Shown one piece after another: positions 23,104-35,200 of a stretch of 64,000 nucleotides of DNA (the stretch's first letter is position 1; each line of letters starts with the position of its first letter). A model generated the notes under the pieces. That model saw only the letters and a list, made by a program, of their open reading frames with translations, searched no databases and was not told the origin of the DNA. The position numbers and the translations under genes are program-made. The DNA comes from Chromera velia (Eukaryota; Sar; Chromeraceae). Location: the NCBI GenBank assembly GCA_018398765.1, contig JAHBMJ010004650.1, positions 93,157 to 157,156 of the forward strand, written 5' to 3'.

Positions 23104-24438
23104 TTGAGATACCTTTCTGGAGAGGCGGGTGGAGCTCGATGCCCACATGTAGTAGGACAGACTGATACAGAGCATGAAGATCGTCCCCTGCCCAACCAGT
23201 TTGGAGTAGGAAATTTCGTTCAGGCTGGAGTCATGTTGGAGGCGTTCCTCCCAATTCGTCCTCCATCGGTTGATCTCCCTGCTCCCCCTTCCGGGGGACT
23301 GCCTGCTCCCCCTTCAGGAGGACTCCCCGCATACACTCCAATGGTGCGAGGAGGCTTGTCGCCGCCTCCCGGACTCTCGCAGCCTCCTGCATTCTCGGAT
23401 CGTGCGCCCTTTGTGCCTGCAGAGGGGCCAGCACATTCAACTGAGAAGTCGCCATCTCCTTTGGATCCCTTGTCTTCTTCTTCCGACTCAGGCAGTTCTG
23501 CCTCGAGTCACTCCAGACGCTGACGTCGCCATCGTTCCCGCAGGTCTGGGTGTGGAAAGAAGGTGGACATGGCTGCTGTCCCCAAGTTTGAGGGGAAGCA
23601 GCACATTCAGGAGTTCGCAGATCTTTGGGCCCCGTACACCCGTGTATACCTTAAGCGGAGCAACTTCGACTCGGATCAGGAATGGTGTGACAACATCATT
23701 CTCGCCCTCAACCACGCCGCCAACGGCAATCGGCAGTTCAAAGCCGATGTTCGGAAGCTGAGGAAGGGAAAGAAGATCCCTGTCGAGCAGGTTGTCGACA
23801 AGCTGCTTGAGGAGTACGAGTCCGCTCTGCTTGCCCAACAACTGGCAATCAGAGAACGCGTTCGCCACTTTCCCTGGGATATCCAGAAGAGGGATGGAAA
23901 GGGGAGAGTGATCTATCCCGAGAACACCGAGCTCTTGTGGCCCAAGATCGATGACCGTCTCGATCGTCTGACGATGGACGCTGGGGAGATCGACATGGAG
24001 GTAACTGTGAAGGAGAAGAAGGAGATGGTGATCCAGGCACTTACGCCTGATCAGTAGAGAGGTCTCCTGTCCGACATCAAGAAGCAGCACCCTCACATGA
24101 GGGTGGCAGACCTCACTCAGATCTCGTGGGAGGTCATTAAGGAGTGGATGGTCTGGTATGCCTCTTTCGAGAGGAAGGGCCCGACCAAGGAGAAGCCGAG
24201 GGAGAAAGCAAACCACGCAAAGGAGAACGGAGACCGCAGACCCAGATGCCACTGGTGTCAGCGAAGGGGGCACTTCATAAATAAGTGTAGAGACAAGGCG
24301 GCAGGGAAGCCCAGAGTCCCTCCCCCTGAACAGTCCGGTTCCCCTCCTCCCCAGCAGCAGCAGCACCAGCAGCAGTCTTCGGGCTTAGGATCCCAGTCTT
24401 CCGGCTCTTCTGGCTCCGGCCAGCAGGGTCAGAAGTGA
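23104..24438 (+). CDS. gag region of copia element 1
   Basis: A fossil capsid region. A Pro-rich N-terminal part is followed by a helical Gag-like part, and then by a CCHC zinc knuckle (C-x2-C-x4-H-x4-C) typical of retroelement nucleocapsids, ending in a Gln/Ser-rich tail. The knuckle and its position upstream of pol define it. It is not expected to serve the host. Confidence 0.8.
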
Positions 24439-24462
24439 CCACACTCGGGGTGTGTAGGTGCC

Positions 24463-27400
24463 GTGGTCTTTTCTCCGGGCGTTGCTATGAGCAATCGCTT
24501 CGGGCCGTTGGCAGATGAAGGAGAAGAGGTGGAGTGTGCATTGAGGGCAGGCGGAAACTTTCGCAAGGCACCTGTGGTGGACTCAGGTGCGAGTAGGCAT
24601 TTCTTTGGACGAGATGTCTCTTCTTATGTTGTGAAGGTAAGAGGGGAAGAGAGGGAATTTCTGGGGGTTGAGGGAGGCATCTCTCGTTCCTCCAAAGATG
24701 TCACCGTGGAGCTTCCCGGAGTGGAGACGGTCGATGGCGGTGAGGAGACGGCACGTCTTGACGGATCGTTTTCTCAGTCGGTTCCCCTTTCTCTTTTGTC
24801 TGTGAATGGTTTGCGTCCACAGAAAGTATGTCAGCCATTTTGGGTTGAACTCCCCAGAAAAGGGGGAGGCATGTTCCGTGCGCATGTGCATGAACGAGAA
24901 GGTGTTCTTATTTTAAATGTGCGTGGGCGTGCGGCTTTGCAAGGTGTGAATGAGAGGAATGGCTCCTTTTGTGTGCTCTTGAATGTGGATGCCAGCAGTC
25001 AGACAGATGCATCTGCATTGCATGGGGGCTCGTCCTCTTTGCAGAAAGATAGTTTGAAGGAGGGAGAGCAGCGGGAGCGCCCGCCACACCGGCTAGGATC
25101 GCAGAGACCGCGGCGCCTTCAGTTCCTTTCTTCAGGTCAGATGAGTTTGCGAGAAGTTTTGATGTGGCACAAGCGTTTTGGGCACTCGACTGGCACTCGT
25201 CTGTATGCAACTTTGAAGGAGAAAGGTCTGGCTTCTCGTGTAAGTACGAAAGCGTGTGATGAGATTAGACACGTGTGCCATCGATGCAGAGAGGTGAATA
25301 CACTCATGAAGAGAATCCCTCAGAAGAGTAAGGAAGGCATGGTAAAGGAAAAATTTAATGATCGCATCATTCATGATATGCTTTTCTTGCCTGGTGGTAA
25401 GCCTGCCTCTGTGATTGTCGATTCTGCGTCTGGCCGTGTGTCTGGAATGATTCTTCCCTCAAAAGGAAAGGCTGCCCATCATCTGACTGCTTGGTGTCGG
25501 AAGTGGGAGAGACTGGCCGAGAAATTGAAAATAAAAGCAAAGCCCCAGCTTGTCTGCACAGATAACGGAAAAGAATTCATTGGGGAAAAGAAAGGCCAGT
25601 ATGAGTATGTGTGTGACCAGGAGACCATCGTTCATCAGAAAGGCCCTGTGTATACACCGCAGCCGCAAAGGAAGGCAGAGAGAATGAATCGTACGATCAA
25701 GCGTCTCCTCTGGAAGTTGCTCTCTGACTTGGATCTGCCTCGTTACTGTGGCAAATGGCTCTTCAATGGTATGATCGATATATTGAATGAGTGTGTGTGC
25801 AGTGCGACTATTATGTCACCTGACTCTTTTGTGTTTAGTTCTGAGGCTGCCCGTTCTATTTCTCCAATCTCTGTTGGAGATCGTGTTATGGTGACTGACC
25901 CTCGTCCCCTCCCCTCGTCTGGCTTGCCTGTGCATGGGAAGGAAGGAATTTTTTGTGGTGTCGAGAGTGAGTCTTGCGTGATGGTGATTGTGAAGACAGA
26001 GAATGGACGTGGGTGGAAGCCTTTGCGTATGCATCCGAGTGGTGTTTCTTTGATTGAATGGTATGGGTTGAATGCTTTCCCTGACCTCACAGAGTTCGAG
26101 GGTGCAACAGCTGCACCTGCCGATGATGTGGATCGTTTTTCCGACTTCTCTTTCGATGATGATGGAGAGGTCGATGCCAATGCGATGGGGGGTGCTGACC
26201 CTGTTGCTGTCCTCTCTTCTTCTCGTGCGCAGGCAACTTTCTTCGATAGTGTTTCCACTGCGGCTATCCGTCAGTTGGAACACGTCGTAAGGAGTCAGCC
26301 AGCAAGTGTTTCTGCACCATTTTCTCTTCCCTCTCAGGGTGCTGCAGGTTCGCATCTTCCAGCCGGCCAACTGGAAGCACGAGCCCAGCAGCAGGGGGTA
26401 GAGAGTAAGCGGGAAGACGCAAAGCAGTCGGAGCGGGACGCTGCACCAGCTGCTGAGTCTGAAGAGACAGAGAGGGAGGAAGAGATTGTTCTGCCAGACA
26501 TCCCTGATGATGATTCTCTCTTTGGGGCGAATCTTCTGAAGTCTGATAGCGGAACCGCTGCAGCCGGCCTGCTTGCTCGCGAGAGTGGGCCAACCAGCAG
26601 CAGAGAAGAGAAGGGAGTACAGGTAGCACAGGAAGATGAGGGAGTGCAAGAGGCACAGGACGATAGGAGGAAGAGGGAGAAGGAAAAGAAGGAAAAGAAA
26701 AAGAGAGTCACGCGTCTGTCGGTTGATAAGAAAGTCATTGACGTCATGATGGCACAGGTGAATCCCCGAAAAGGACATGTCATGGCAACGGAAGAAGAAG
26801 TAAGAAATGGAAGTCACGATGGAGCCATGAGAGAGGAACTGAAGAGTTTTCAGAGAAATGAGGTCCTCAAGGTGGGGGGTGTGCGAATACCTACAAAGAG
26901 ACGGGTGATGAAGACGCGGTGGGTTTTAACCTGGAAGATGAAAGGTGGAGAAAGAGTCCCCAAGGCCAGATTGGTGTGTAAGGGCTTCCAGGATGACAGA
27001 AAGAACGTTGAAACCTACAGTGGGATGGCAGCCTGGTGGGCGTTGCTTGTCTGTTTTGTGTTTGCTTTGAGCAAAGGATGGAAGATAGGAAAGTTGGACG
27101 TTCACACAGCATTTTTGACTGCATCGATTTCCGATGTTGTGTTCGTGCAGCTGCCAGGCCGAGTTCCTAAGGGGTCACCCGAAAGGTTCGCGTCTGGTGA
27201 GGTGAGTCAATTGCTGCGTGCGATATACGGTCTGAAAGATACGCCTCGCCTCTATGGTCAGCACTTCAAACGGATTGCCAGAGAGTGTGGATGGGAAGAA
27301 GTGATTGAAAGCGTGTTTGTGAAGAAGGAGGCAGGAAGCGTGAAGGCTGTGATGGCTGTTCATGTTGATGATTTGCTTGTGTTCTCTGATGATCCCGTGC

Positions 27401-28226
27401 GTGATCTCGAGCCTCTGCGCAAGCGTCTTGAAATGGATGAGCCTGAGATTCTTGAGTGTGGGGGTGAGATGGGTTACACAGGGATGGAGGTGAAGAGAAC
27501 AGAGGAAGGCTTTGCTCTCTTGCAGAAAGCTTATCTCGAATCAATCCCTGTGCAAAAGGAAAACCTTCTCCGCAAGTCTTTGTCTCCTAAACTCATTGAG
27601 TCATCAACAAAAGAGGAGACAGACAAATCTCTTGTGAGTGTCATGCAGAAAGTGATGGGTGTGCTTGGTTGGGTTTGTCGTACGACTGCCGATCTTGCAT
27701 ATCTGTTAGCGAGCTCTCTCGTTATAATTCTCGCCCTTCTGGTTCAAAGCTTGTGGTTGCTTTACTTGCATTGATTCGCACACGTGAGAAGGGTGACTGC
27801 CTGCAGTTTAGCGGAGTGGATGATCCGAAGCTTGTTCTCTTTGTTGATGCTGCGTATTCTCTTTCTCGCTGTGAAGGGAGAGGGGGGTTTGAAGCGTATC
27901 TGGTTGACAAGAAGGAAAGCATCGCGAATGTGAGGTTCTCGAATCTCGTGGTATGGAAGAGCAAGAGAATCAAAAGAAAACTGATTTCTTCTACCTCTGC
28001 AGAGTTGTGTGCGCTTATAGATGGCGTGAAGCAGTCGTTCCAATGGAAGCAACTTGCTGAGGCCCTCTGGATGAAGCCTCTGGAGGTTGAGGTTTACACT
28101 GACAGCGCTCCTCTGATGGAGCAGTTGGAAAGTGGACAGTCCAGACGGGAGCCTCACATGGATGGTCTGTTGGCGTATGCGCGTCAAGAGTTAAGAGCCT
28201 TGAAGGCAAAGGTACTGTGGGTATAG
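24463..28226 (+). CDS. pol region of copia element 1
   Basis: In order along the region: an aspartic protease motif (VDSGAS), the GAG-pre-integrase His/Cys region (WHKRFGH ... CHRC), an integrase core (D ... TDNGKEF ... E), a reverse transcriptase with KLDVHTAFL and VDDLLVF, and an RNase H with the TSAEL and SGQSRREP-type motifs. This order identifies the Ty1/copia family. The acidic linker between integrase and reverse transcriptase is longer than in many copia elements. Confidence 0.9.
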
Positions 28227-28407
28227 ATAGATAGACAGAGAGCGGACAGATACACAAAGTACAAGATGGAGAGGAACAGAGGAAGTCAAGTTCCCAAGTT
28301 TATGCAGAAGCAGATGAAAAGAGATAGAAAGGTTCTGGATTTTGCGAAGGCGTGCAGAGGAAAGCGAAAGAGTGACTCTCGTGGTAGCTCTCGAGTCAGG
28401 GGGTGAT

Positions 28408-28621
28408 TGTTAGGATTTCTCCCTGGGCTGCTTTCCGGGGCCGTTGGCAGTAGGCCGCGCGCGCATAGAGAGGCGTGATACACAGAGATGCAGAGTTGCA
28501 ATGTAGCAATGCATAGCAATGCATGCAAAAACTGATTGATCTATCGTAGCGTATATCTCTGGCTAAAGCCAAGACAGACGGCCTCTCCTATGAACCTGAA
28601 AGTATGACGGAATCTTTATCA
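28408..28621 (+). repeat. 3' LTR of copia element 1
   Basis: 214 bp, preceded by the purine-rich tract and followed by the GTCAC target duplication. Confidence 0.9.
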
Positions 28622-30513
28622 GTCACTTATTCTGCACTGATGCTGGCTATTCTCCCCACTTAGCTCTTCATTCTCTTCTTACATGTACTGTCCCACGTGT
28701 TCTTCTGTTCTCACTCAGTCTCTGCACACAGGAGAGACTACAATTTGCTCTCTGCACACACCTCTCAGCCATACTCAACCTTGAGCGGGACTCAATAAAA
28801 CGACTCAGGGGAGTAGCACAGCAACCGTAACAAAACAGCGAGAGTTTCATAGACACTCCGTTCCTTTCCACTCCGTCTGTCTCTGATTTAAGAACAGAAC
28901 AGACACAGAGTGACAAGGATCGTGAAGAGACCTACGCTCCTCTCTTTAGGTGTACTCTCTCTTCTGTTTCTGTCTTCTGCGCGTCTCTTTTGGAACTCAT
29001 CTACTTTCTTACATTTCCTTTCACTCTCCCCCCTAACACCCAAACAGACAGACACACAGAGGGAAAGTGAAGATAACAGGCAGAGACAGCCAGAGAAACA
29101 AAGCACTCGCATGATCCCTAACATGCACCCAGACGACAGCTCTCAACTTCTTCTCTCTTCCCCCCCTAGCCCAGATAGGGCAAAACACTCTAGGAAAGTG
29201 AAAAATTCATACAACCCCCAATACAATACAAAGATGGACGGAAGGAATGGAATTAGAGTGTAAAGGGGAAAGCAAAGACGAATTGAGACCCATCATCACC
29301 ATCCTCATCCCCACATTCATTTCTTTATAAGAATTGCTTCTCTGCTTCTCTAATAATTGCTCCTTCTTCTTTTCTTCCTGTGTTCTGCTTGTATGGCAAT
29401 CTCCTCTCTCACCTCCAACCTTCACTTCATTCTTTTCTTTTCTTCTTTTCTCTCCTTTCATTTCAACCACCTGAATCCCCATGATATCTTCCTATCTGGA
29501 GAAACAAGACAGTCAGGATGCAAAGAGACACTGCGAGAGAACGAACCACCCCAAGCCATAACCACCTCAACACACAGTCTCCTTCCTTCTCACACCCCAT
29601 CCTTCCTCCTCCCAAAACAAATTTCCCAAAACTCAATCCCCACAGATTCACTGACTTATGAGTATGTTGCCGTGCCATGGCACTCTCACTACTGTTTATT
29701 TAGAAAGCGACATAAAGTTTCTGAGACATAGCCAGCGAACCTACCTCCTCTTGTCGTTCTTTCTTCTTTCTCACAAGCCTCACCTCTAATACCGAAACAG
29801 CCACCCCGGACATACTCCGAGCTTTCCGCAGAATCCAGCAATCCCCCGTCTTTCTCCTCCCTCTGCACAGTGCAGTAGGGCCCCTTGTAGAAGGTTCCGC
29901 CATGCGCACCAGCGTCCCTCTCCACTTGGAGATCACTGCACCTGCAGTTACTATATACACACACAGGGAGTTCCCCATGCACCGAGGCACCACGTAAAAG
30001 CAAACAAAGAGCGACAAGAAAAACAACTTGAAGTCTTTCCTCCAGACTTCTCTTCCCACAAGTTCTTTCATCTGCGGGGTACTTGTTGGGCATGGGCACC
30101 TTGTGCTCCATCGCAGCCAGAAACGACCATCAGCTCCTTCAGTCTTCGTCTCACTCCCTCCTCAAAAATTCTTCTTCCGGTCTTCTCCTCGCCCTAGTCT
30201 ATTCCCATCCGGCTCCTCTCTTCATGGCCGAGCAGGCGGCGAGGACAAAAGACACAGGCGATTCCATCTCCAGAAAAATCTTCAGCAGGAACCTAAAGCA
30301 GACGACAAAGAACAAACAACAAACAGGAGACGGAATCTCTTCTCCCTCATTGACTTTTCTACTGGCAAGCTGGTACAGCACGATGATCAGTACAGACCTT
30401 GTACACAGTGGTAAGAAACCTCTGCCCGTTTTCTCTTCTTGTCAATACAACAAAGTTTCAAAAAGCCAACAAACACTACCTCTCCATGTAACCAGAAGCT
30501 CTGCTAACCAATC

Positions 30514-30839
30514 TGTTAAAGGTGTACAGGGCTCAATCTATTACAATGGCTTCTTAGCAGTGTGGTGGCTAGATGGCAGAGGCTCAACATACAGACTGGT
30601 CTTGAGGGAGTTCACTAGACAGAAAGTTTGACAATCAATGGTTATAGTGCTAAGTCCATCATCATACCCTTTCAATATCCTTTCAATGGCTTCAAACAGA
30701 ACGTATGCTTCATTGCAAGTATCCATCAGTGCACAAACGCACGCGCTCATTGATCCCGTGCCCATGCTCCATGCGAGCCGCCCGTCAAGCAGATAAATGC
30801 CCCGCCAGCCTCGCGGCGACGCCTCGTACAGGCCCTACA
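30514..30839 (-). repeat. Right LTR of the outer element
   Basis: 326 bp and in direct orientation to the left copy. GCTGA follows at 30840-30844. Confidence 0.8.
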
Positions 30840-30844
30840 GCTGA

Positions 30845-31153
30845 CGTCTCTTCTTCCTCAGACTCTTCTTCTTCTTCCTCTGCAGCTTCATGATAGCCTT
30901 CATCATCTTCTCTTCTGCACATTGCAGAGAGCCAACAAAATGCAAAAACAGAAGCAAAAAACAGATTAGAGCGTTGTCACGCTAGCTCGGGCTCTGTGTC
31001 TTGCTGCACGCAAGAGAAAGCCCTTCACATTTGAACATCATTCGCATTTTTAAGAATGATCGAAGCCCTCAATGAGAGTGATGGCGACATTTAAGTGGAA
31101 AAATTTATGTAAGACAAAGTGTAACAAGGTGTGGTTACACTGTGGTATTAAAC
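30845..31153. other. Gap between the outer LTR element and a small inverted-repeat element
   Basis: A TCTTC-rich stretch gives way to increasingly A+T-rich sequence. No gene is recognised. Confidence 0.4.
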
Positions 31154-31549
31154 ACTACCATGGGCGACAAAAGTATTATATATTTTTTTGTGGAGTTGGC
31201 AAAGATTCGTTTTTGAAGTCGACACTGGATCAAGCAGGCTAGAATAGAAGTAGATACAGCATAAAGTATTACTTTAAAGTAATTGGCTTTATACGTCCTC
31301 AATTAGCAAAGCTAGATTGAATTATAAATTTATGTCTTACTTTTTATAGGCTTGGTCGATCGGTCACTTCAGAAAAAATAAGTTTACTTATATTTGAGAC
31401 ACATTCTCCCCACAACCCCTAATTAACACCTGATTGAAACTGTTATAGCTTACTAATTTAATTGTATAAATGTTTACTTCTTGTTATATTTCATTGGCGC
31501 TAGAGAGGTCAAAAGATGAGTATACAAAACTTATGTCGCCCATGGTAGT
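31154..31549. mobile_element. MITE-like element with 21-bp terminal inverted repeats
   Basis: The sequence ACTACCATGGGCGACAAAAG at the left recurs inverted at 31529-31549 with one or two differences. It encloses about 400 bp of A+T-rich non-coding DNA. The right flank starts with TA and the left with CA if the repeat begins at CTACC, so a TA target duplication is possible but imperfect. There is no transposase. The small size, A+T richness and inverted ends fit a Tc1/mariner-derived (Stowaway-like) MITE; this class is inference. Confidence 0.5.
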
Positions 31550-31559
31550 AAAAATTGAC

Positions 31560-31740
31560 CTAGTGCAGAACTTTGGAATAGACTTGAATTTTATAGGTGA
31601 AAAGCGCAGAACTTAGGCTGAACTTGAATCTCCTAAAAAGTTTTAGTCGATAGTGACAGAGGGGTATTATTTATCACATTATAAAAAAAAAAATCAATCA
31701 AAGACTTCAAAGCGTAATTTCTGTCGTCAATTCAATTCTA
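31560..31740. repeat. Diverged repeat module shared with 20990-21345
   Basis: Contains two GCAGAACTTTGG-like words, AGTCGATAGTGAC (inverse of the word at 21225), and an A-run followed by ATCAATCAA and CAAAGCG. The modules match those near 21030-21330, but in a different order and relative orientation. Confidence 0.4.
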
Positions 31741-31925
31741 AATTCAATTCAATTCATTAACATATTTTTTGACTTTTATTTAAAGATTATCTATCACTGA
31801 CATAATAAATGATTTTAGTAGCTAGCTTAGACTGCTTAGTAGTACTTAGTAGTGTATTATGCAATTTAAACTGTAATTACACTATTCAAATTAAACATTT
31901 CGTTACATTGTTACGGTTATAATTA

Positions 31926-32184
31926 TAGAATATAGGAGGCTTAGGCTACGATCAGGGAAGGGACATCTACTTCATAGGAAAGTCTGTCAGTCAAGGAAGT
32001 CGGAATGATCGGCTGATTCCGACTTCTGTATAAAGGTCAGTCAATCTTAAACGATCAATCGGATGCAATTGATTCGACTCTGTAACATGGATCCGCGTGA
32101 GCCGTGCGTCCTGGGCCTGGCCAGGGCATGTTAGTCCCGGCGCGCGCCGTCTTCCAATCGCATGCACGCCTGCTCAACTTCACA
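31926..32184 (-). repeat. 3' LTR of copia element 2
   Basis: 259 bp. Read on the minus strand it starts TGTGAAG directly after the purine tract and ends in CTATATTCTA. Confidence 0.85.
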
Positions 32185-32252
32185 ATCACCCCCCATGGAT
32201 TGGTATACATCGAACACATGAATCAATCCATGCAAGAGGCAGAGCAGGCAAG

Positions 32253-35200
32253 TCATACATGCAGGAATTTAGTCTGTCTGTCGGCATGCTGAGATCCTGT
32301 AGGCACCCACTTCACATTTGCGTTCAACTTTTTGATCATTTCACGAGTGTAATCAAGCTCCCCCTGAAATCGAGGCTCACTCCTGGACTGGCCACTCGCG
32401 AGTTGAAACATGAGTAGCTGAGAATCACTCACCATTATGACAGGAATCTCATACCCAAACAGCTTCTTCAATAAATCCCTGTACCGGTATGCTTCCTTGT
32501 ATCTATCTCTCAGAGCCAGAAGCTCAGCTGTAGTGGTACTGCCAAGCTTCCTGCCTTCTCCTTTCGACCTCCATGCAACCGTATTCACATACCCAAGCGT
32601 ACAAAGGTCCTTCAAGGCAGACTGACTCACAATCTGGAATTTAAGTCCCTTCCTCCCTGTCTTCTCTGACAACTTGTAGGATGCATCGACCCACCCCACC
32701 AAGACAAGATGCTCTCCTTCTTTCAATCCCTTCAACTCAAGAGCACGATGCGTCTGCTGAGCATAAGCAAGTGCCTTGTCAACCGCACAAACGGAACGAG
32801 CAGACGGACGAGAGTTGTTCTTCGAGAGAGCAGAAAATAGGAAAAAAAGATGCGGCTGACTCTTCACTAACCAACCGAGCTTCCCGACTTTCTCTTGATA
32901 CTGCTCTTGAAGAGACATGTCGATCTCTTCGTCTGCTGACACAAGGAGATCTTTGTCTGTCAGCTTGACTGCTTTCTTTATCTCTCCCTCCCCTCCCGGA
33001 AGAAGAGACGCAGCATACTGACCCTGATCCCACAACATGGTGGAACTAACCATGCGTACAGACATACCTGTATACACATGCAACTCACCATTATCCATCA
33101 CCTCTGGATCATCTATCTGAATGTGCTTCTGCAACTTTCTGACTTCTTCACATATATCTGATATAAAGAGAAACAAGTCATCGACATGTATGAATAGAAG
33201 ACTACATGCATCCCCTTTTTTATCTCTCTTGACAAGAATGCTTTCTACTATCTCTGCCCATCCCTCCTTCGCTGCCACGACTTCTTTAAAGAACTTCGTA
33301 TACCTACTGGAAGCGTCCTTCAACCCGTAGGCAGCCCTTTGGATTTTCACCACAAGGCCTGCTCGCAGCTCTGGGATGACATGGAAACGAAGGTCTGAGG
33401 GGAGAGACAACCAAATGTCCTCGTCCTCATAGGGGCACTGCAAGAATGCAGTGGAGACATCCGACTTCAAGTTGGCTGCTTTCAACCCTCTCGTCAGAGC
33501 CCATACAATGGAGGCCCTCACAAGCCCGGAATCGGCAGTCCCCGAATACATTTCCACAAACTTTCTTTTATCCTCAAACCCCCTGATGACAAGTCTACTC
33601 TTGGCTACTCTCTCTCCATTCTTCAATTTCCATATGCATAGAATCCGGAGTGTCAGTGGTTTCTTTCCTTTTGCTCTTGCCTCACTTGCCTCCATCGCAG
33701 AATCGAGCACAAAAACAAAGCAGTCCTTCCACCTACAGAATTCTTTTTCGTCACTCTCCTTGAAGAGTCCCTGACGAATCTCTTCTACTGTTACTTCAAC
33801 GTGCCTTTTCATCGAGTTCTCTTCTTGAGACATGAGCTTGCGCGCAGCTGCGGCTTTCTACACTCGCAGAACAAGAGAAAGCCCTTTGTCAAAACTCTCT
33901 CCTGCCTCCCGCTCAGCCATCCGCTGCCTCTTCGCTCTAAAAGCTCTCATCTTTTCTCTGCGCGCTTTCCGTTTCAGACGATAAAACCTAACAAACTCTG
34001 GCTGTTCTACTTCCTCACTTGCTCCTCCCACACCCCCCTTACCGGTGGAACCGAGCTGACCACTGGTGGAAGCATCTGGAGCAAGGGCATGATTCACTCC
34101 AAAAAGCGAATCGTCATCGTCGCTATGCATAGAATCAGAGTCCAGAATGTCGGGATACTGAATGGCGTCTTCTTCTGCTTTCACGGAAGGGTTCCAGGCG
34201 GCTGAGTCAGACGCCCTTCCCCCCTCCTCTGGGAAATCTCCACTCGCTCCTTCTCCCCCGCCACGAACGTGTGCGAGCGCCTCGGCAGGGATCTGCATTC
34301 CCTCTCCAAACTGGAAGTAGGCATCCACTTCATCACCTTTGCAGTCATCGATCTCCTCTAAACGAGACGGCTTCCACTGTTCTGTTCGGGGGCTTTGTTA
34401 AAGAACAGCTACGTCAATGCGCCTCTTTCCCTCCCTCATCACTTGTGCGGGAAACCAGGCACCCCCTGCTCTTTGTGCTATCACCCCCTTCTTTCGTTCT
34501 GACGACTCCACTGGCAGGCCCGAACCGTCTCCTTCATTCAAGGGCGCTGCTAGCTCAGCTCCACCCCCAAAAACGTCTCCATCCTCGTCAAAGGACTCCA
34601 TGGACACAGGCACCCCCCGTCTTTGCACCGCAGTGCGTCGGACAGGGAGCTCTATATCAAAATTGGACCCATCATCATCGTCATCAGAACTGGGGACGTC
34701 TGTCTCCTCATCATCTGAACGGTGGGACTGCTGCTGCTGACGGGGAAGGCAATCGGCTCCTTCTTCCCCCACCTACCGATGGAGATGGACCTGAGACGGA
34801 TAGAGTCGCACCCCCACCTATCTACCCTTGCGGTTACATACAACAGAAACAACTTTTGTCGAGAGAACACCCCAAAAAACCTAACCTCCCCCCTTGGCTC
34901 CCATCCCTGCACATGCCCTGGCGCCCTATCAACAAAGCGCACTTAGTCCCCGACAGTTACCGGAGACACCCCTGTAGAGCCCTTTCCAAACACAGCAATA
35001 TCTGGGGAAAGACCTATCGCTGAATGCATAGTCGCGTTTAACTATTGTGCAACACCCTGCAGGAAGAAAGGCCAAAGAAAGGACGGAAGATGGAGAAACA
35101 GAAAGAACTTCCGAACGAGGGCCTTCATTGAAGCGTTCACCCTCTCCACTCGACCTTGGGATTCGGGAGTGTAAGGTGCCCCAAACTTATCATGGATGCC

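Larger units (their letters stand above)
22753..28621 (+). mobile_element. Ty1/copia LTR retrotransposon 1, nested in the outer LTR element
   Basis: A 5.9-kb element bounded by 214-bp LTRs (22753-22966 and 28408-28621), about 98% identical by eye, with a perfect 5-bp target duplication. The order gag, protease, integrase, reverse transcriptase, RNase H is diagnostic of Ty1/copia (Pseudoviridae-type). A purine-rich tract (CAGGGGGTGAT) directly precedes the 3' LTR. It looks almost whole, with roughly three apparent breaks in its reading frame, and is young judging by LTR identity. It inserted into the body of the older outer element, which fixes the order of the two events. Confidence 0.92.
21662..30839 (-). 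mobile_element. Outer LTR retroelement without recognisable pol, host of a nested copia element
   Basis: Two direct 326-bp repeats (21662-21987 and 30514-30839), about 94% identical by eye, bound the element. They read TG...CA on either strand and are flanked by a perfect 5-bp target duplication. Orientation is inferred as minus because a tRNA primer-site-like GGTTAGCAGAGC follows the right repeat when read on that strand. Removing the copia element nested inside leaves a body of roughly 2.65 kb. That body shows no integrase, reverse transcriptase or RNase H, so it looks like a non-autonomous or decayed LTR element. Its longest own frame is about 140 codons on the minus strand (29689-30111), with a hydrophobic stretch and several Cys; the product is unrecognised. 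The LTR divergence makes it older than its nested guest. Family unassigned. Confidence 0.8.

Noticed and set aside
21662-30839. Segmental duplication as the explanation for the two 325-bp repeats
   Set aside because: The TG...CA ends, equal lengths and the exact GCTGA on both outer sides fit LTRs of one element better.
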